The position numbers and the translations under genes are program-made. Shown here piece after piece: positions 27,695-36,588 of a stretch of DNA of 64,000 nucleotides. Under the pieces are notes generated by a model, which searched no databases, was not told the DNA's origin, and saw only the letters and a list, made by a program, of their open reading frames with translations. Numbering within the stretch: position 1 is the stretch's first letter; every line of letters begins with the position of its first letter. Source of the DNA: Chelativorans sp. J32 (lineage in GTDB: Bacteria > Pseudomonadota > Alphaproteobacteria > Rhizobiales > Rhizobiaceae); NCBI RefSeq assembly GCF_000518985.1, contig NZ_JAEQ01000013.1:62001-126000 (forward strand), read 5' to 3'.

Positions 27695-28915
27695 ATGAGA
27701 ACGCCGGTGGATGATTTGCCGCCCGCCTTCGCCGCCCGGCCTGCTGCGACGGCGGGACGAAACGCGACCATCCTGTTCCTGAGTGCGCTCACGATAATGG
27801 CCGGCGCTACGATTGCGCCGGCGCTGCCTGCCATAGAAGCCAGCTTTAACGGGAGCCCCTCCGCAGCACTTCTTACGCGCTTGATCCTCACCGTTCCCGC
27901 GCTTTCCATCGCTCTTTGCGCGCCCTTCGCGGGTGTCTTTGCGGACCGGTACGGCCGCAAGCCGGTCGCCGTCGCGTCGGTTCTTCTCTATGCGGTAGCG
28001 GGAAGTTCGGGACTCTATGCGGATTCGCTTCTCACCCTCCTCATCGGCCGGGCGCTGCTCGGTGTCGCGGTCGCGGGCATCATGACTGTGGCGACAGCGC
28101 TTGTTGGAGATTATTTCACCGGCAGTGCCCGTGAACGTTTCATGGGCCGGCAGTCGGCATTTGTCGGTGTTGGCGGACTGTTCTTTCTGACCGGCGGAGG
28201 ATTGCTCGCGGAACTCCACTGGCGAGCGCCTTTCCTCGTCTATATGGTTGCGCTGGCGCTGGTACCCGCGCTCCTGGCTTTCATCCGGGACGAGCAGCCG
28301 CGGCCTGCCTCGAGGAACCTGAAGGCCAGCGGACCTGCAGGCCCGCTCATTACTCTGCCCCTTATGGCCATCCTTGGCTCGGCAGTCCTGAACAGCGTCG
28401 TGTTCTATCTCATGCCGACGCAATTGCCTTTTCATTTGCAAGCACTGGGTGTTCGCGCTCCTTTTATGGCGGGCATAGCAATGGGCCTGATGACCCTGAC
28501 TTCCGCAATCACGTCCTTCTATTACGGTGCGATGCGGGCTCGATTGAGCGTTCCGGCCATTTTCGCGCTCGGTTTTGCCCTGCTCGGGACTGGATTTTTC
28601 GTGGTGGGCTTCGCAGAGGGCTTCCTGACGGTCTTACCCGGTGCGGTCGTGGTGGGAATCGGTCTTGGCCTGGTAATGCCGAACTTGGCCACCGCCACCA
28701 TGGCGCTGGCGGACGAGAATAACCGGGGGCGTCTCGCCGGGCTGCTTACGGCAAGCATCTTCCTCGGGCAGTTTATCTCGCCCTTTGCCAGCCAGCCACT
28801 GGCGACCGGCGGTGGTTATGCCGTGATGTTCGTAGGGGGTGGGATGGCGCTGCTTCTCGCAGCCTTGCTGGCGCTCGCCGTGGCCGCGTGGCAACGGAGG
28901 AGCGCTAGCGCCTGA
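27695..28915 (+). CDS. Major facilitator superfamily transporter
   Basis: 406 residues with about twelve membrane helices. The loop after helix 2 reads FADRYGRKPVAV, the MFS signature (GxxxDRxGRR/K). Proton-coupled efflux of drugs or sugars is the usual role of this subgroup; substrate cannot be inferred. The ATG at 27695 follows GGGAGG at good spacing, which decides it over 27665. The gene converges with the COG0523 GTPase gene, their ends overlapping by 11 bp. Confidence 0.85.
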   Translation: MRTPVDDLPPAFAARPAATAGRNATILFLSALTIMAGATIAPALPAIEASFNGSPSAALLTRLILTVPALSIALCAPFAGVFADRYGRKPVAVASVLLYAVAGSSGLYADSLLTLLIGRALLGVAVAGIMTVATALVGDYFTGSARERFMGRQSAFVGVGGLFFLTGGGLLAELHWRAPFLVYMVALALVPALLAFIRDEQPRPASRNLKASGPAGPLITLPLMAILGSAVLNSVVFYLMPTQLPFHLQALGVRAPFMAGIAMGLMTLTSAITSFYYGAMRARLSVPAIFALGFALLGTGFFVVGFAEGFLTVLPGAVVVGIGLGLVMPNLATATMALADENNRGRLAGLLTASIFLGQFISPFASQPLATGGGYAVMFVGGGMALLLAALLALAVAAWQRRSASA

Positions 28916-29939
28916 AACCCGGAATCGACAGCGGGTTTTGCTCCAGAGCGGTGCGGTCGGGGGTATCGACCGCCATCTGGCCGGTGAAGGCGGCGAACAG
29001 CCGGCTGATATAGTTTTTGTCGAGATTGCGGCCGATCACGACGAGCCGGGTGCCGCGCTCGTCGTCCGGCCAGCGGGGCAGGAATTCCGGTGCGTGAAGG
29101 AGTTGTTTAACACCCTGGATCAGAAGCGGGTGCTCCGGCTGCTCCAAAGTCTCGACCAGCCCCTTTATGCGAAGGATTTGCTCGCTCTGCTGAGAAACCA
29201 GAAGATCGAGAAAATTCTCGACCGCCGATCTCGGCAGGGCAGCGCAATGCTGGAGCGTCACACTCTGAAATTCTTCGTGGTGATGATTGTGATGGGCATG
29301 CCCGTCCTGTGACGCAACGAGCATTCTCTGCCCGTCGAGCACCGGACGCAGGAGGCTGTCCGTGACCGATGGACATGTGGCGTCCAGCAGCTCTGCGGTC
29401 CCGTTCAGGATCGAAAGTCTTTGCAGGAGGGCTTGGCGCTCCTCCCGCGAACCGAGTTCTCCCTTCGAGACGACGATGCGGTCAGCCACGGCTGCCTGCC
29501 TGCGTGCCTCTTCGTACTGGTCGAGCGTGGCCGAGCCGTTCACGCCATCGATCACCGTCACAACGCAATCGGTCCGGTAAATTCGCGCTAGAAGAGGGTG
29601 GGCGATGACCGACTGCAGCAATGGGACGGGATCCGCCAGACCGGTTGTCTCGATGATGACGCGGTTGAGCGTGGGGCGATTCTCGGGAAGGGAGAGAAGC
29701 AGGTCCACGAGGTCGCCGCGGACAGTGCAGCAAAGGCAGCCGCCCGCCAGCTCCACGATACCGCCGGCTTCACTCTGCTCGACCAGAAGATGATCGAGCG
29801 ATACATCGCCGAATTCGTTGACGATCACCGCCGTGTTGGTGAGGTCGGGAGACTTCAATATGCGGTTCAGCAAGGTCGTCTTGCCGGCTCCGAGAAAACC
29901 GGTGACGATTACAAGCGCGATGGGCCTTTGGATAGCCAC
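28905..29939 (-). CDS. COG0523 (CobW/YjiA/ZigA-type) metal-chaperone GTPase
   Basis: 344 residues. GTPase P-loop GFLGAGKTT at 14-22, metal-binding GGCLCC with C68, C70, C71, VIIETTGLADP (switch/Walker B), and SKGE in place of the NKxD guanine motif, as in many COG0523 proteins. A histidine cluster HAHHNHHHEE near 214-223 precedes the C-terminal CobW_C domain. Members deliver Zn, Co or Fe to client enzymes. The His cluster suggests zinc or nickel/cobalt, but no Zur box was recognised and cobN is not adjacent, so CobW proper is not claimed. Confidence 0.87.
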   Translation of the reverse strand: MAIQRPIALVIVTGFLGAGKTTLLNRILKSPDLTNTAVIVNEFGDVSLDHLLVEQSEAGGIVELAGGCLCCTVRGDLVDLLLSLPENRPTLNRVIIETTGLADPVPLLQSVIAHPLLARIYRTDCVVTVIDGVNGSATLDQYEEARRQAAVADRIVVSKGELGSREERQALLQRLSILNGTAELLDATCPSVTDSLLRPVLDGQRMLVASQDGHAHHNHHHEEFQSVTLQHCAALPRSAVENFLDLLVSQQSEQILRIKGLVETLEQPEHPLLIQGVKQLLHAPEFLPRWPDDERGTRLVVIGRNLDKNYISRLFAAFTGQMAVDTPDRTALEQNPLSIPGFRR

Positions 29940-29945
29940 GGCTGC

Positions 29946-31049
29946 TCAACCGCCTTGTTCCACTGCGACAGGCGGAGAGTAGGCAGGCCGGGGCGTCGGT
30001 ATGGGCACATTGGCGTAACGCGGCTTTGCCGGTTCTTCGCCCATTGCTCCACCCAAACCGACGGCGACCACCTGAGGCTCGCGTGTCAAAGGATGGACAT
30101 GCGGCGACGTCAGGATCAGGCGCCCCTGATCGTCGCGCTCCTTCATCCGTTGGGCCACGGCTTCCTGGGAGCAGATTTCCGGCCTGATGTCGGCGACCGC
30201 TTCCGTCGCGGCTCCATAGCGCTTGAGATTTGCTATGTTCGGCCCGCCGAGGCCGGGGGCCTTGAAGCCCCTGGTCAAGAGGTCAGCGGCGATCTCTGCG
30301 CGCTGCACCTGTGAGTGGGCGCCAAGCACGATGGCCGCAAGCGTCCGCCGGCCGCGCGTGGCTGTCGCAACGAGATTGAAACCGGACGAACAGATATAGC
30401 CCGTCTTCATTCCATCGGCACCGTCGAAGCGGCCGATCAGGAAATTCGTATTCTCCTTGACCGACTTCCCGTTGCGTACGGCTTCGATGGAGAAATAGCC
30501 TGCATATTGTGGGAATTCCACGCGCAGGGCATGCACGAGAATGGCAAGGTCGCGTGCGGTGGTGAACTGAGCGGGGCCAGGCAACCCATGGGCGTTGATG
30601 AAATGCGTATCCACCATCCCCAGACGCTGTGCTTCCGCGTTCATACGCGCGACAAAAGCGGATTCGGAGCCCGCCACGCTTTCAGCCGTCGCCGTGGCGA
30701 TGTCGTTGGCCGAGATCACCATGATGATTTTCAGAGCGTTGTCGAGCGTCAGCACGGAGCCGACCGGGTAGCCCATTTTGCTCGGCGGTTCATTTGCGGC
30801 GTTCTGAGAAATGCGCACGGGGGAGTTTGGCTGGATTCGGCCCGATTGCAGCTCACGGAAGATGACATAGGCCGTCATCAGCTTTGTCAGTGAGGCAGGA
30901 TACCAGCGTTGAAAAGCGTTCTCGTGCGCGAGCACACGCCCGCTGCCCACGTCGAGCAAAACATAAGGGCCGGCTAGCGCCGGCAGGCTCAGAAGTGAAA
31001 GGCAGAGCGCCGCTAGCAGAGTGACCGGTCTGTTCCGCCAATACCGCAT
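29946..31049 (-). CDS. D-alanyl-D-alanine carboxypeptidase (S11 family)
   Basis: Low-molecular-weight penicillin-binding protein trimming the terminal D-Ala of peptidoglycan pentapeptides in the periplasm. From MRYWRNRPVTLLAAL the 367 residues have a signal peptide (cleavage likely after ALA near 26), catalytic SxxK as S53-LTK, SAN at 113-115 and KTG at 215-217. The C-terminal part lacks a clear PBP5-type amphipathic anchor and ends in a proline-rich tail. The longer frame up to 31151 adds non-coding-like residues. It is 6 bp from the COG0523 gene on the same strand, so the two may be co-transcribed. Confidence 0.9.
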   Translation of the reverse strand: MRYWRNRPVTLLAALCLSLLSLPALAGPYVLLDVGSGRVLAHENAFQRWYPASLTKLMTAYVIFRELQSGRIQPNSPVRISQNAANEPPSKMGYPVGSVLTLDNALKIIMVISANDIATATAESVAGSESAFVARMNAEAQRLGMVDTHFINAHGLPGPAQFTTARDLAILVHALRVEFPQYAGYFSIEAVRNGKSVKENTNFLIGRFDGADGMKTGYICSSGFNLVATATRGRRTLAAIVLGAHSQVQRAEIAADLLTRGFKAPGLGGPNIANLKRYGAATEAVADIRPEICSQEAVAQRMKERDDQGRLILTSPHVHPLTREPQVVAVGLGGAMGEEPAKPRYANVPIPTPRPAYSPPVAVEQGG

Positions 31050-31232
31050 ATCATCCGATTCCGTGTTGCCTGCCCACCATCGATATCCATAAGATGCATC
31101 GGGAAATTTCCGCTTAACCGGATTTTCCAACGCACCCGTTGCGATAGCCAACGCAATTTGTCGTTATCATGACGGGTCTCCTGCCCATTGTTTCTAAATT
31201 CTTGCGGACCGCAAGCATAGGGAAGAATTTTC

Positions 31233-32396
31233 ATGCCGATTGTGAATCGCGTTGCTGAGCTTCACGGAGAGATCACCAACTGGCGCCGCGAGTTGCACCG
31301 CAAGCCCGAAATCCTGTTCGACGTGCATGAGACCGCCGCCTTCGTGAGCGAAAAGCTGCGCGAATTCGGCTGTGATGAAATCGTCACGGGCCTCGGTCGC
31401 ACGGGCGTGGTCGGCATCATCAAGGGCAATCGCGGCGCGGGGACCTGCATAGGATTGCGCGCCGACATGGATGCGCTGCCTCTCCAGGAAGCAGGCGATC
31501 GGCCCTATGCCTCCGCCATCCCCGGCCGCATGCATGCCTGCGGGCATGATGGTCATACCGCAATGTTGCTGGGAGCAGCCAAATATCTCGCCGAAACGCG
31601 CAATTTCGCGGGCACTGTCGCTCTGATCTTCCAGCCGGCCGAAGAAGGGGGCGGCGGAGGAAACGAGATGGTGAAGGGCGGCCTGATGGAGCGTTTCGGG
31701 ATCACGCGCGTCTTCGGCATGCACAATCTGCCGGGAATGCCGGTCGGCCAGTTCGGCATCCGTTCCGGCCCGATCATGGCTTCCACGGCGGAGTTCACGA
31801 TCGATGTGCAGGGTAAGGGCGGGCACGCCGCAATGCCGCACAAGAGCGTCGACCCCGTCGTCACAGCGGCTCAGATCGTCGTGGGGCTTCAGACCATCGC
31901 TTCTCGCTCGGCTGATCCTCTCGAATCGCTCGTGGTGTCGGTCACGAAAATTCATGGCGGTGACGCCTACAACATCATTCCCGACAAGGTCCAACTGGCG
32001 GGAACGATCCGGACGCTAAAACCGGAGGTGAGCAAACTCGCCGAGGAGCGGCTGCATCAAATCGCTGAGGGCGTTGCGCGCGCCCAGGGGGCAACGGTAA
32101 CGATCGATTATGATCCCAACTATCCGGTGACCGTGAACAATCCCGCGGAAACCGATTTCGCGTCAGGCGTCGCCGGCGAGGTGGCCGGATCTGCCAACGT
32201 GGTCATCGACTTGCCGCCGATGATGGGAGGAGAAGATTTCTCCTATATGCTTCTTGCCCGCCCTGGCGCCTTGATCTTCATCGGCAATGGCGACAGCGCA
32301 GGCCTTCACAATCCATCCTACGACTTCAATGACGAGGCCATCCCCTATGGCGTGAGCTATTGGGTGCGGCTTGCGGAAATGGCACTCGCCGCCTGA
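31233..32396 (+). CDS. M20 family amidohydrolase (hippurate hydrolase-like)
   Basis: 387 residues. Metal-site motifs are RADMDALPL, HACGHDGHTAM, PAEEGGGG and the late MGGEDFSY, which group it with the M20D amidohydrolases (HipO, indole-acetyl-amino-acid hydrolases, N-acetyldiaminopimelate deacetylases). These cleave N-acyl amino acids with a di-metal centre; the exact substrate is open. No signal peptide, so cytoplasmic. A GGGAAG lies 10 bases before the ATG. It stands alone between dacA-like and tRNA-Arg genes. Confidence 0.88.
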   Translation: MPIVNRVAELHGEITNWRRELHRKPEILFDVHETAAFVSEKLREFGCDEIVTGLGRTGVVGIIKGNRGAGTCIGLRADMDALPLQEAGDRPYASAIPGRMHACGHDGHTAMLLGAAKYLAETRNFAGTVALIFQPAEEGGGGGNEMVKGGLMERFGITRVFGMHNLPGMPVGQFGIRSGPIMASTAEFTIDVQGKGGHAAMPHKSVDPVVTAAQIVVGLQTIASRSADPLESLVVSVTKIHGGDAYNIIPDKVQLAGTIRTLKPEVSKLAEERLHQIAEGVARAQGATVTIDYDPNYPVTVNNPAETDFASGVAGEVAGSANVVIDLPPMMGGEDFSYMLLARPGALIFIGNGDSAGLHNPSYDFNDEAIPYGVSYWVRLAEMALAA

Positions 32397-32502
32397 ACTG
32401 CGGCAGCGGCAAAATGTCTCGACCCGGGTGCTGCGCGGTCTTTGCGGCATGCGTTTCGGCTTGGCTACGTCGCTTCTACGCGCTATGAGTGCCTGTCCAC
32501 GG

Positions 32503-32579
32503 GGTCCCGTAGCTCAGTAGGATAGAGCATCAGATTCCTAATCTGAGGGTCGCAGGTTCGAATCCTGCCGGGATCACCA
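32503..32579 (+). tRNA. tRNA-Arg (anticodon CCT)
   Basis: A full cloverleaf is present. Acceptor GGTCCCG pairs with CGGGATC (one G:T), the anticodon stem-loop is TCAGA-TTCCTAA-TCTGA with anticodon CCT reading AGG, the T-arm contains GGTTCGAATCC, and CCA is encoded at 32577-32579. A possible promoter TTGGCT-N17-TATGAG lies at 32461-32489. I saw no integrase or duplicated tRNA 3' end, so no element appears to be inserted here. Confidence 0.96.
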
Positions 32580-32699
32580 CCGGTTCTGTTGCATTACAAT
32601 TTCGGTCTGCTTCAAAGTATTGAAAGTCTTGCATTTTAGCTGATCTACCGCTAAGAGCGGGCAGACCTGGCTGTTGCCTGATCGCTCTCTTCCGGGAAG

Positions 32700-32715
32700 C
32701 CGTTCCCCGGAACGG
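32700..32715. repeat. Short perfect palindrome between tRNA-Arg and opgG
   Basis: CCGTTCC at 32700-32706 and GGAACGG at 32709-32715 pair around CC. It is not followed by a T run. It may be an operator-type site or hairpin; nothing assigns it to a regulator. Confidence 0.4.
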
Positions 32716-32829
32716 AGTTTCCTAGTCGGCTTTATACGCTCTCATGGTTTCGCGTTGCGTTTTTGTGTCGTCGGCAGTGTTCTGCGGTCGGTTCGCAACC
32801 GTGTGCTATCCACCATAGTTGATGGATTT

Positions 32830-32870
32830 TGATGATCGTTGACCTTGGAAGAAGGTCGTCTCGATCATCA
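32830..32870. repeat. Two-tier hairpin in the opgG upstream region
   Basis: TGATGATCG at 32830-32838 pairs perfectly with CGATCATCA at 32862-32870, and inside it GACCTT (32841-32846) pairs with AAGGTC (32852-32857) around a GGAAG loop. The internal loop is TT against GTCT. Fifteen base pairs in 41 bases is unlikely by chance in this AT-richer stretch. It is 128 bp upstream of the opgG ATG. The rest of 32580-32998 shows no ORF or RNA family that I recognise. Confidence 0.6.
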
Positions 32871-32998
32871 TATTCTATGACAGCGCGTCGTTGAATTTTA
32901 CGCAGCGTTAGCCAAGGTTTTCAGCTTCCTGGGCTGTTCGCCGCAATTCTGACGAAGACATCCGGGCATTCGCAAACTTCACATCGAAGCAGGATTTC

Positions 32999-34600
32999 AT
33001 GGACAGACGTTCATTCATTATAGGCGGGGGCGCGGCACTGGCGGGTGTGACCGCATTTCTGAACAGTGTCGCTTTTGCCCAGGATCAGATTCCGGCAACT
33101 CCGCCGGCTGCGGCACCGGCTGAAGAGGCCCAGCCTTTCTCGTTCGATCTTCTGACCGCCGCAATGAAGGAAAAGGCGGCCAAGGAGTATCAACCGGTAC
33201 AGGAAGCCATGCCGGAAATCGTGACCGAGCTGACATATGATCAGCATCGCGGTATCCGATTCCTGCCCGAGGCATCTTTTTTTGCGGGCGAGTCGCCTTT
33301 CGAGCTTCAAGCCTTTCACCCGGGCTGGCTGTTCAAACAACCCGTGCATCTTCATCTCGTTGAAAACGGTACCGCCACGAGGATGCACATCACCTCGGAC
33401 ATGTTCGAGTACCGCGCTCCTCTGGTGGATCCCGAGGCATTCAAGGGCATAGAATTCCCGGGTGTTGCGGGCCTTCGTCTGCACTACCCGATAAACACGC
33501 CGGACGTTATGGACGAACTCGTTTCCTTTCTCGGGGCGAGCTATTTCCGTGCATTGGGCCGGGGCAGCATCTATGGCATTTCGGCGCGTGGCCTCGCGGT
33601 GAACACGGCGACGTCGGACGGGGAAGAATTCCCAATCTTCACCGATTTTTGGATCGAGAAGCCGGGGCGCCGCAACAAATCGATCATCGTGTATGCCGCG
33701 CTCGACAGCGCCAGCGTCACGGGGGCTTATGCGTTCCAGATCACGCCCGGGCAGAACACGATCATGGACGTGACCGCCCGGCTATTCATCCGCAAGGACA
33801 TCCAGCGACTGGGCATTGCGCCTATGACCTCCATGTTCCTTTTCGGAGAGAACAACCGTCATGCCTTCGACGATTTCCGCGGTGAGGTCCATGACAGCGA
33901 AGGCTTCAAGATCGTGCGCGCCAACGGCGAGGAGCTGTGGCGGCAGCTGAACAATCCGAAGGAACTTGCCAATTCCTTCTTTGGCGAGACGGGCGTCAAA
34001 GGGTTCGGGCTGTTCCAGCGCGATCGGAACTTCGACCATTATCAGGATGCCGAAGCCCATTACGAACGTCGTCCCTCGCTACTTGTGGAGCCACTGAACG
34101 ACTGGGGGAAGGGTTATCTCAACCTTGTCGAGATCCCCACCGAGCTCGAAGTGAACGACAACATCGTCGCTTTCTGGATGCCGGACGGAGAGGTGAAGGC
34201 GGGCCAGGAGCTCGAATATCGCTATCGCCTCACCTGGGGCTCGATCGAGGAGCCGACGGGGCAGCTTGCAAGGGCAGCCGCCCTTCGCACCGGTGTCGGT
34301 GGCACGTCAGGCGTCGAGAACCCGGAGGGGTTGCGCAAGTTCGTGGTGGACTTCGAAGGCGACGTGCTGGGGAACCTTTCAGCCGACTCGAACGTTGAAG
34401 CGAGCATTTCTGTGACAAGGGCGGAAATCGTGCACAGTGCGGTGTCGCGTGTCGAAGCAAATGGCGCATGGCGATTGGCCATCGACCTTATGCCGGAGGG
34501 AGACGCACCCGTCGAAATGAGTGGATATCTGACTTTGGATGGCAAACGGCTGTCCGAAACGTGGGCGTATCAGTGGAGAAGAACCGATGAGCAGCGCTGA
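32999..34600 (+). CDS. Glucan biosynthesis protein OpgG/OpgD (MdoG family), Tat signal
   Basis: 533 residues. It acts in the periplasm on osmoregulated periplasmic glucan backbones. The N-terminus has the twin-arginine pattern DRRSFIIGG at residues 2-10 followed by a hydrophobic stretch and an Ala-x-Ala cut near residue 27 (VAFAQ). The MdoG domain follows (FSFDLLTAAMKEKAAKEYQP, QHRGIRFLPEASFF, FWIEKPGRRNKSIIVYAALDS, RLTWGS). In E. coli OpgD is Tat-exported while OpgG uses Sec, so the signal is OpgD-like although the operon position next to opgH is that of opgG. First gene of opgG-opgH-opgC. An AGGA precedes the ATG by six bases. Confidence 0.9.
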   Translation: MDRRSFIIGGGAALAGVTAFLNSVAFAQDQIPATPPAAAPAEEAQPFSFDLLTAAMKEKAAKEYQPVQEAMPEIVTELTYDQHRGIRFLPEASFFAGESPFELQAFHPGWLFKQPVHLHLVENGTATRMHITSDMFEYRAPLVDPEAFKGIEFPGVAGLRLHYPINTPDVMDELVSFLGASYFRALGRGSIYGISARGLAVNTATSDGEEFPIFTDFWIEKPGRRNKSIIVYAALDSASVTGAYAFQITPGQNTIMDVTARLFIRKDIQRLGIAPMTSMFLFGENNRHAFDDFRGEVHDSEGFKIVRANGEELWRQLNNPKELANSFFGETGVKGFGLFQRDRNFDHYQDAEAHYERRPSLLVEPLNDWGKGYLNLVEIPTELEVNDNIVAFWMPDGEVKAGQELEYRYRLTWGSIEEPTGQLARAAALRTGVGGTSGVENPEGLRKFVVDFEGDVLGNLSADSNVEASISVTRAEIVHSAVSRVEANGAWRLAIDLMPEGDAPVEMSGYLTLDGKRLSETWAYQWRRTDEQR

Positions 34601-34739
34601 GGAAAGCTTGCGGGCACGTCACATCCTTCAGCAGAGCGCGTTGCCGGCAGCTCCAATGGCGATGCCGGAGCAGGTGCTGACGCGCCCCCGTCGCAGCATT
34701 TTGCTGCGGCCGCTCTTTCAATGGCTGGCCCTCAGATAA
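34587..34739 (+). CDS. Small ORF resembling the N-terminal tail of OpgH
   Basis: 50 residues overlapping the opgG stop by 14 bp. The segment SALPAAPMAMPEQ near residues 17-29 looks like the cytoplasmic N-terminal motif (LPxxxPxAMPxQ) that normally begins OpgH proteins, followed by a basic stretch RPRRSILLRPLFQWLALR. It then stops at TAA, and the OpgH membrane and catalytic part starts 43 bp further on in another frame. The frames cannot be joined by one indel, because the opgH frame has a TGA at 34762. It may be a split gene, a translated leader, or relic of a lesion. Confidence 0.5.
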   Translation: MSSAEESLRARHILQQSALPAAPMAMPEQVLTRPRRSILLRPLFQWLALR

Positions 34740-34782
34740 TCGGACGAATGGCCAGCCGGCCTGATCGACGGGATATTTACGA

Positions 34783-36588
34783 ATGGTTACGATGCGGCGC
34801 GCTGCCTCGATTTTCTTTGCCCTGGCGATGGCGCTCACTGCGAGTTACCTGGCCATAGGCTATTTCAATACGGACGGCCTGCAGTGGCTGGATCTCGTTC
34901 GCGTCGTGTTGCTGGCCCTCAGCACTGCATGGCTCGCTTGGGGGGCGGTCCTCGCGCTCAACGGGCTCTTCTCGCTGCGTCGTGGCCGCGTCCCCAGAAT
35001 GCGCGGGCCCATCACCGTCAAGACGGCCGTCGTCGTGCCCGTCTACAATGAGGATCCCGTAAAATCCTTCTCCCATGTCGCGGCTATGGTCCGGAGCATC
35101 GGCCGCACGTCCTTCGCCAGCCAGTTCGATTTCGCGATCGTTTCGGACACGACCGATCCGCGGATTGCCGCAAAGGAAGAGTTCTGGTTTGTCCGGCTCA
35201 AGGAGGAAGTCGGGCATATCTGCAGCATCTATTATCGCCGCCGGCCATCGAACCCAGGCAAGAAGGCTGGCAATATCGCTGATTTCATTAAAACCTCTGG
35301 GGCGCTTTACGATCATCTCATCATCCTTGACGCCGACAGCCTGATGGAGGGCTCGACGATGGTGGAGATGGTGCGTCGCATGGAGGCGGACCCGCAACTC
35401 GGTCTTCTGCAAACCCTGCCGAAGGTCGTCCGCGCACGATCGTTTTTCGGGCGCGCGATCCAGTTCTCCGCTTCCTATTATTCGCCGATCTACGCGCAGG
35501 GCGTTGCCCTGCTGCAAGGCACGGAAGGTCCCTTCTGGGGCCACAACGCGATTACGCGAACGCGGGCCTTCGCTCAAAGCTGCGGTCTTCCGCAACTGCC
35601 GGGGAAGCCGCCTTTTGGCGGTCACATCCTCAGTCATGACTATGTCGAGGCTGCCCTCCTTGCACGCAATGGCTGGAAAGTGCGGATTGATCCCGACCTT
35701 CGCGGCTCCTTTGAAGAAGGGCCGGACAACGTGGTCGATTACGCCAAGCGCGACCGTCGCTGGTGCCAGGGCAATCTGCAGCATGGCCGGATTGTATCCG
35801 CACCCGGCCTGAAGGGATGGAGCCGGTTCGTGTTCATCCAGGGCATCATGGCGTATGTGGCCGCTCCGCTCTGGGCGTTGTTTCTCGCCGCCAGCATAGC
35901 TGCGCCCGCAATGATGGTCGTTCCGGATTACTTTCCGGTCCCGGGCCTGCCGGTTTTCCCAAAGGTCGAAACGGCGAACGCATTGGCGCTGCTTACGGGC
36001 GTCGTCGGCCTTCTTCTCGGGCCCAAGCTCCTGATCCTGATCGACGGCATGATTACGGGCCGGAACCGTCGCTTTGGCGGAAGCTTCCGCGCCTTTGTCA
36101 GCGTTTTGATCGAGATTGTCTGCACGAGCATCCTGGCGCCCATCATGATGCTGTTCCAGACGCGGGCAGTGATCGAAATCCTGGCGGGAGCCGATGGAGG
36201 ATGGCCGGCCGCCAACCGGGAGGCGGGCCGCGTGAGCCTGGGCGAGGCATGGGCCGCCAGCTGGTGGATCGTGGTGGTGGGGCTGATCACAATCGGTGCA
36301 GCTTACAGGCTTGCTCCCGAATATCTCCTGTTTGTGCTTCTCGTTGCCGGACCTCAGGTCGCTGCCCCCCTCGTAATCAGCGGCACCTCCTATGTGAGCA
36401 GCGCTCTGGGCCGCTCGGCCCTGGGTCTGTTTGCGACCCCGGAGGAAATGGCGCCGACGCCAGTGATGCGTGAGCAACAGAATGTCCTGGCGCGGTGGCG
36501 TGCCGAGAAAGCCGATTCAGCTGTTTCAAGCGTGGCCGAAAAGATCGTCGAACCCAACGACTCTGCCGAGGTCGGGACGAGCCGATGA
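34783..36588 (+). CDS. opgH: Glucans biosynthesis glucosyltransferase OpgH (MdoH family)
   Basis: Inner-membrane GT2 enzyme that polymerises glucose from UDP-glucose into the periplasmic glucan backbone. The 601 residues start with two membrane helices, then the glycosyltransferase core: AVVVPVYNEDP, ILDADSLMEG (DxD-type), HDYVEAALL and the QxxRW-type RDRRWCQGN, then further membrane helices. It is much shorter at the N-terminus than E. coli MdoH (about 850 residues), and the short-form alphaproteobacterial N-terminal tail appears in the separate small frame upstream. opgC begins in its stop codon (ATGA). A GGGA lies about nine bases upstream of the ATG; the ATG at 34792 is an alternative. 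Confidence 0.92.
   Translation: MVTMRRAASIFFALAMALTASYLAIGYFNTDGLQWLDLVRVVLLALSTAWLAWGAVLALNGLFSLRRGRVPRMRGPITVKTAVVVPVYNEDPVKSFSHVAAMVRSIGRTSFASQFDFAIVSDTTDPRIAAKEEFWFVRLKEEVGHICSIYYRRRPSNPGKKAGNIADFIKTSGALYDHLIILDADSLMEGSTMVEMVRRMEADPQLGLLQTLPKVVRARSFFGRAIQFSASYYSPIYAQGVALLQGTEGPFWGHNAITRTRAFAQSCGLPQLPGKPPFGGHILSHDYVEAALLARNGWKVRIDPDLRGSFEEGPDNVVDYAKRDRRWCQGNLQHGRIVSAPGLKGWSRFVFIQGIMAYVAAPLWALFLAASIAAPAMMVVPDYFPVPGLPVFPKVETANALALLTGVVGLLLGPKLLILIDGMITGRNRRFGGSFRAFVSVLIEIVCTSILAPIMMLFQTRAVIEILAGADGGWPAANREAGRVSLGEAWAASWWIVVVGLITIGAAYRLAPEYLLFVLLVAGPQVAAPLVISGTSYVSSALGRSALGLFATPEEMAPTPVMREQQNVLARWRAEKADSAVSSVAEKIVEPNDSAEVGTSR

Noticed and set aside
28905-29939. CobW of the cobalamin pathway
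   Set aside because: It belongs to COG0523, but is not adjacent to cobN or other cob genes and the family is broad; left as a metal-chaperone GTPase.
32503-32579. Integration site of a genomic island at tRNA-Arg
   Set aside because: No integrase, no direct repeat of the tRNA 3' end and no composition change on the downstream side beyond a short AT-richer stretch.
34777-36477. 566-codon reverse frame opposite opgH
   Set aside because: Shadow of the opgH coding sequence; no start signal and composition dominated by Arg, His and Asp.
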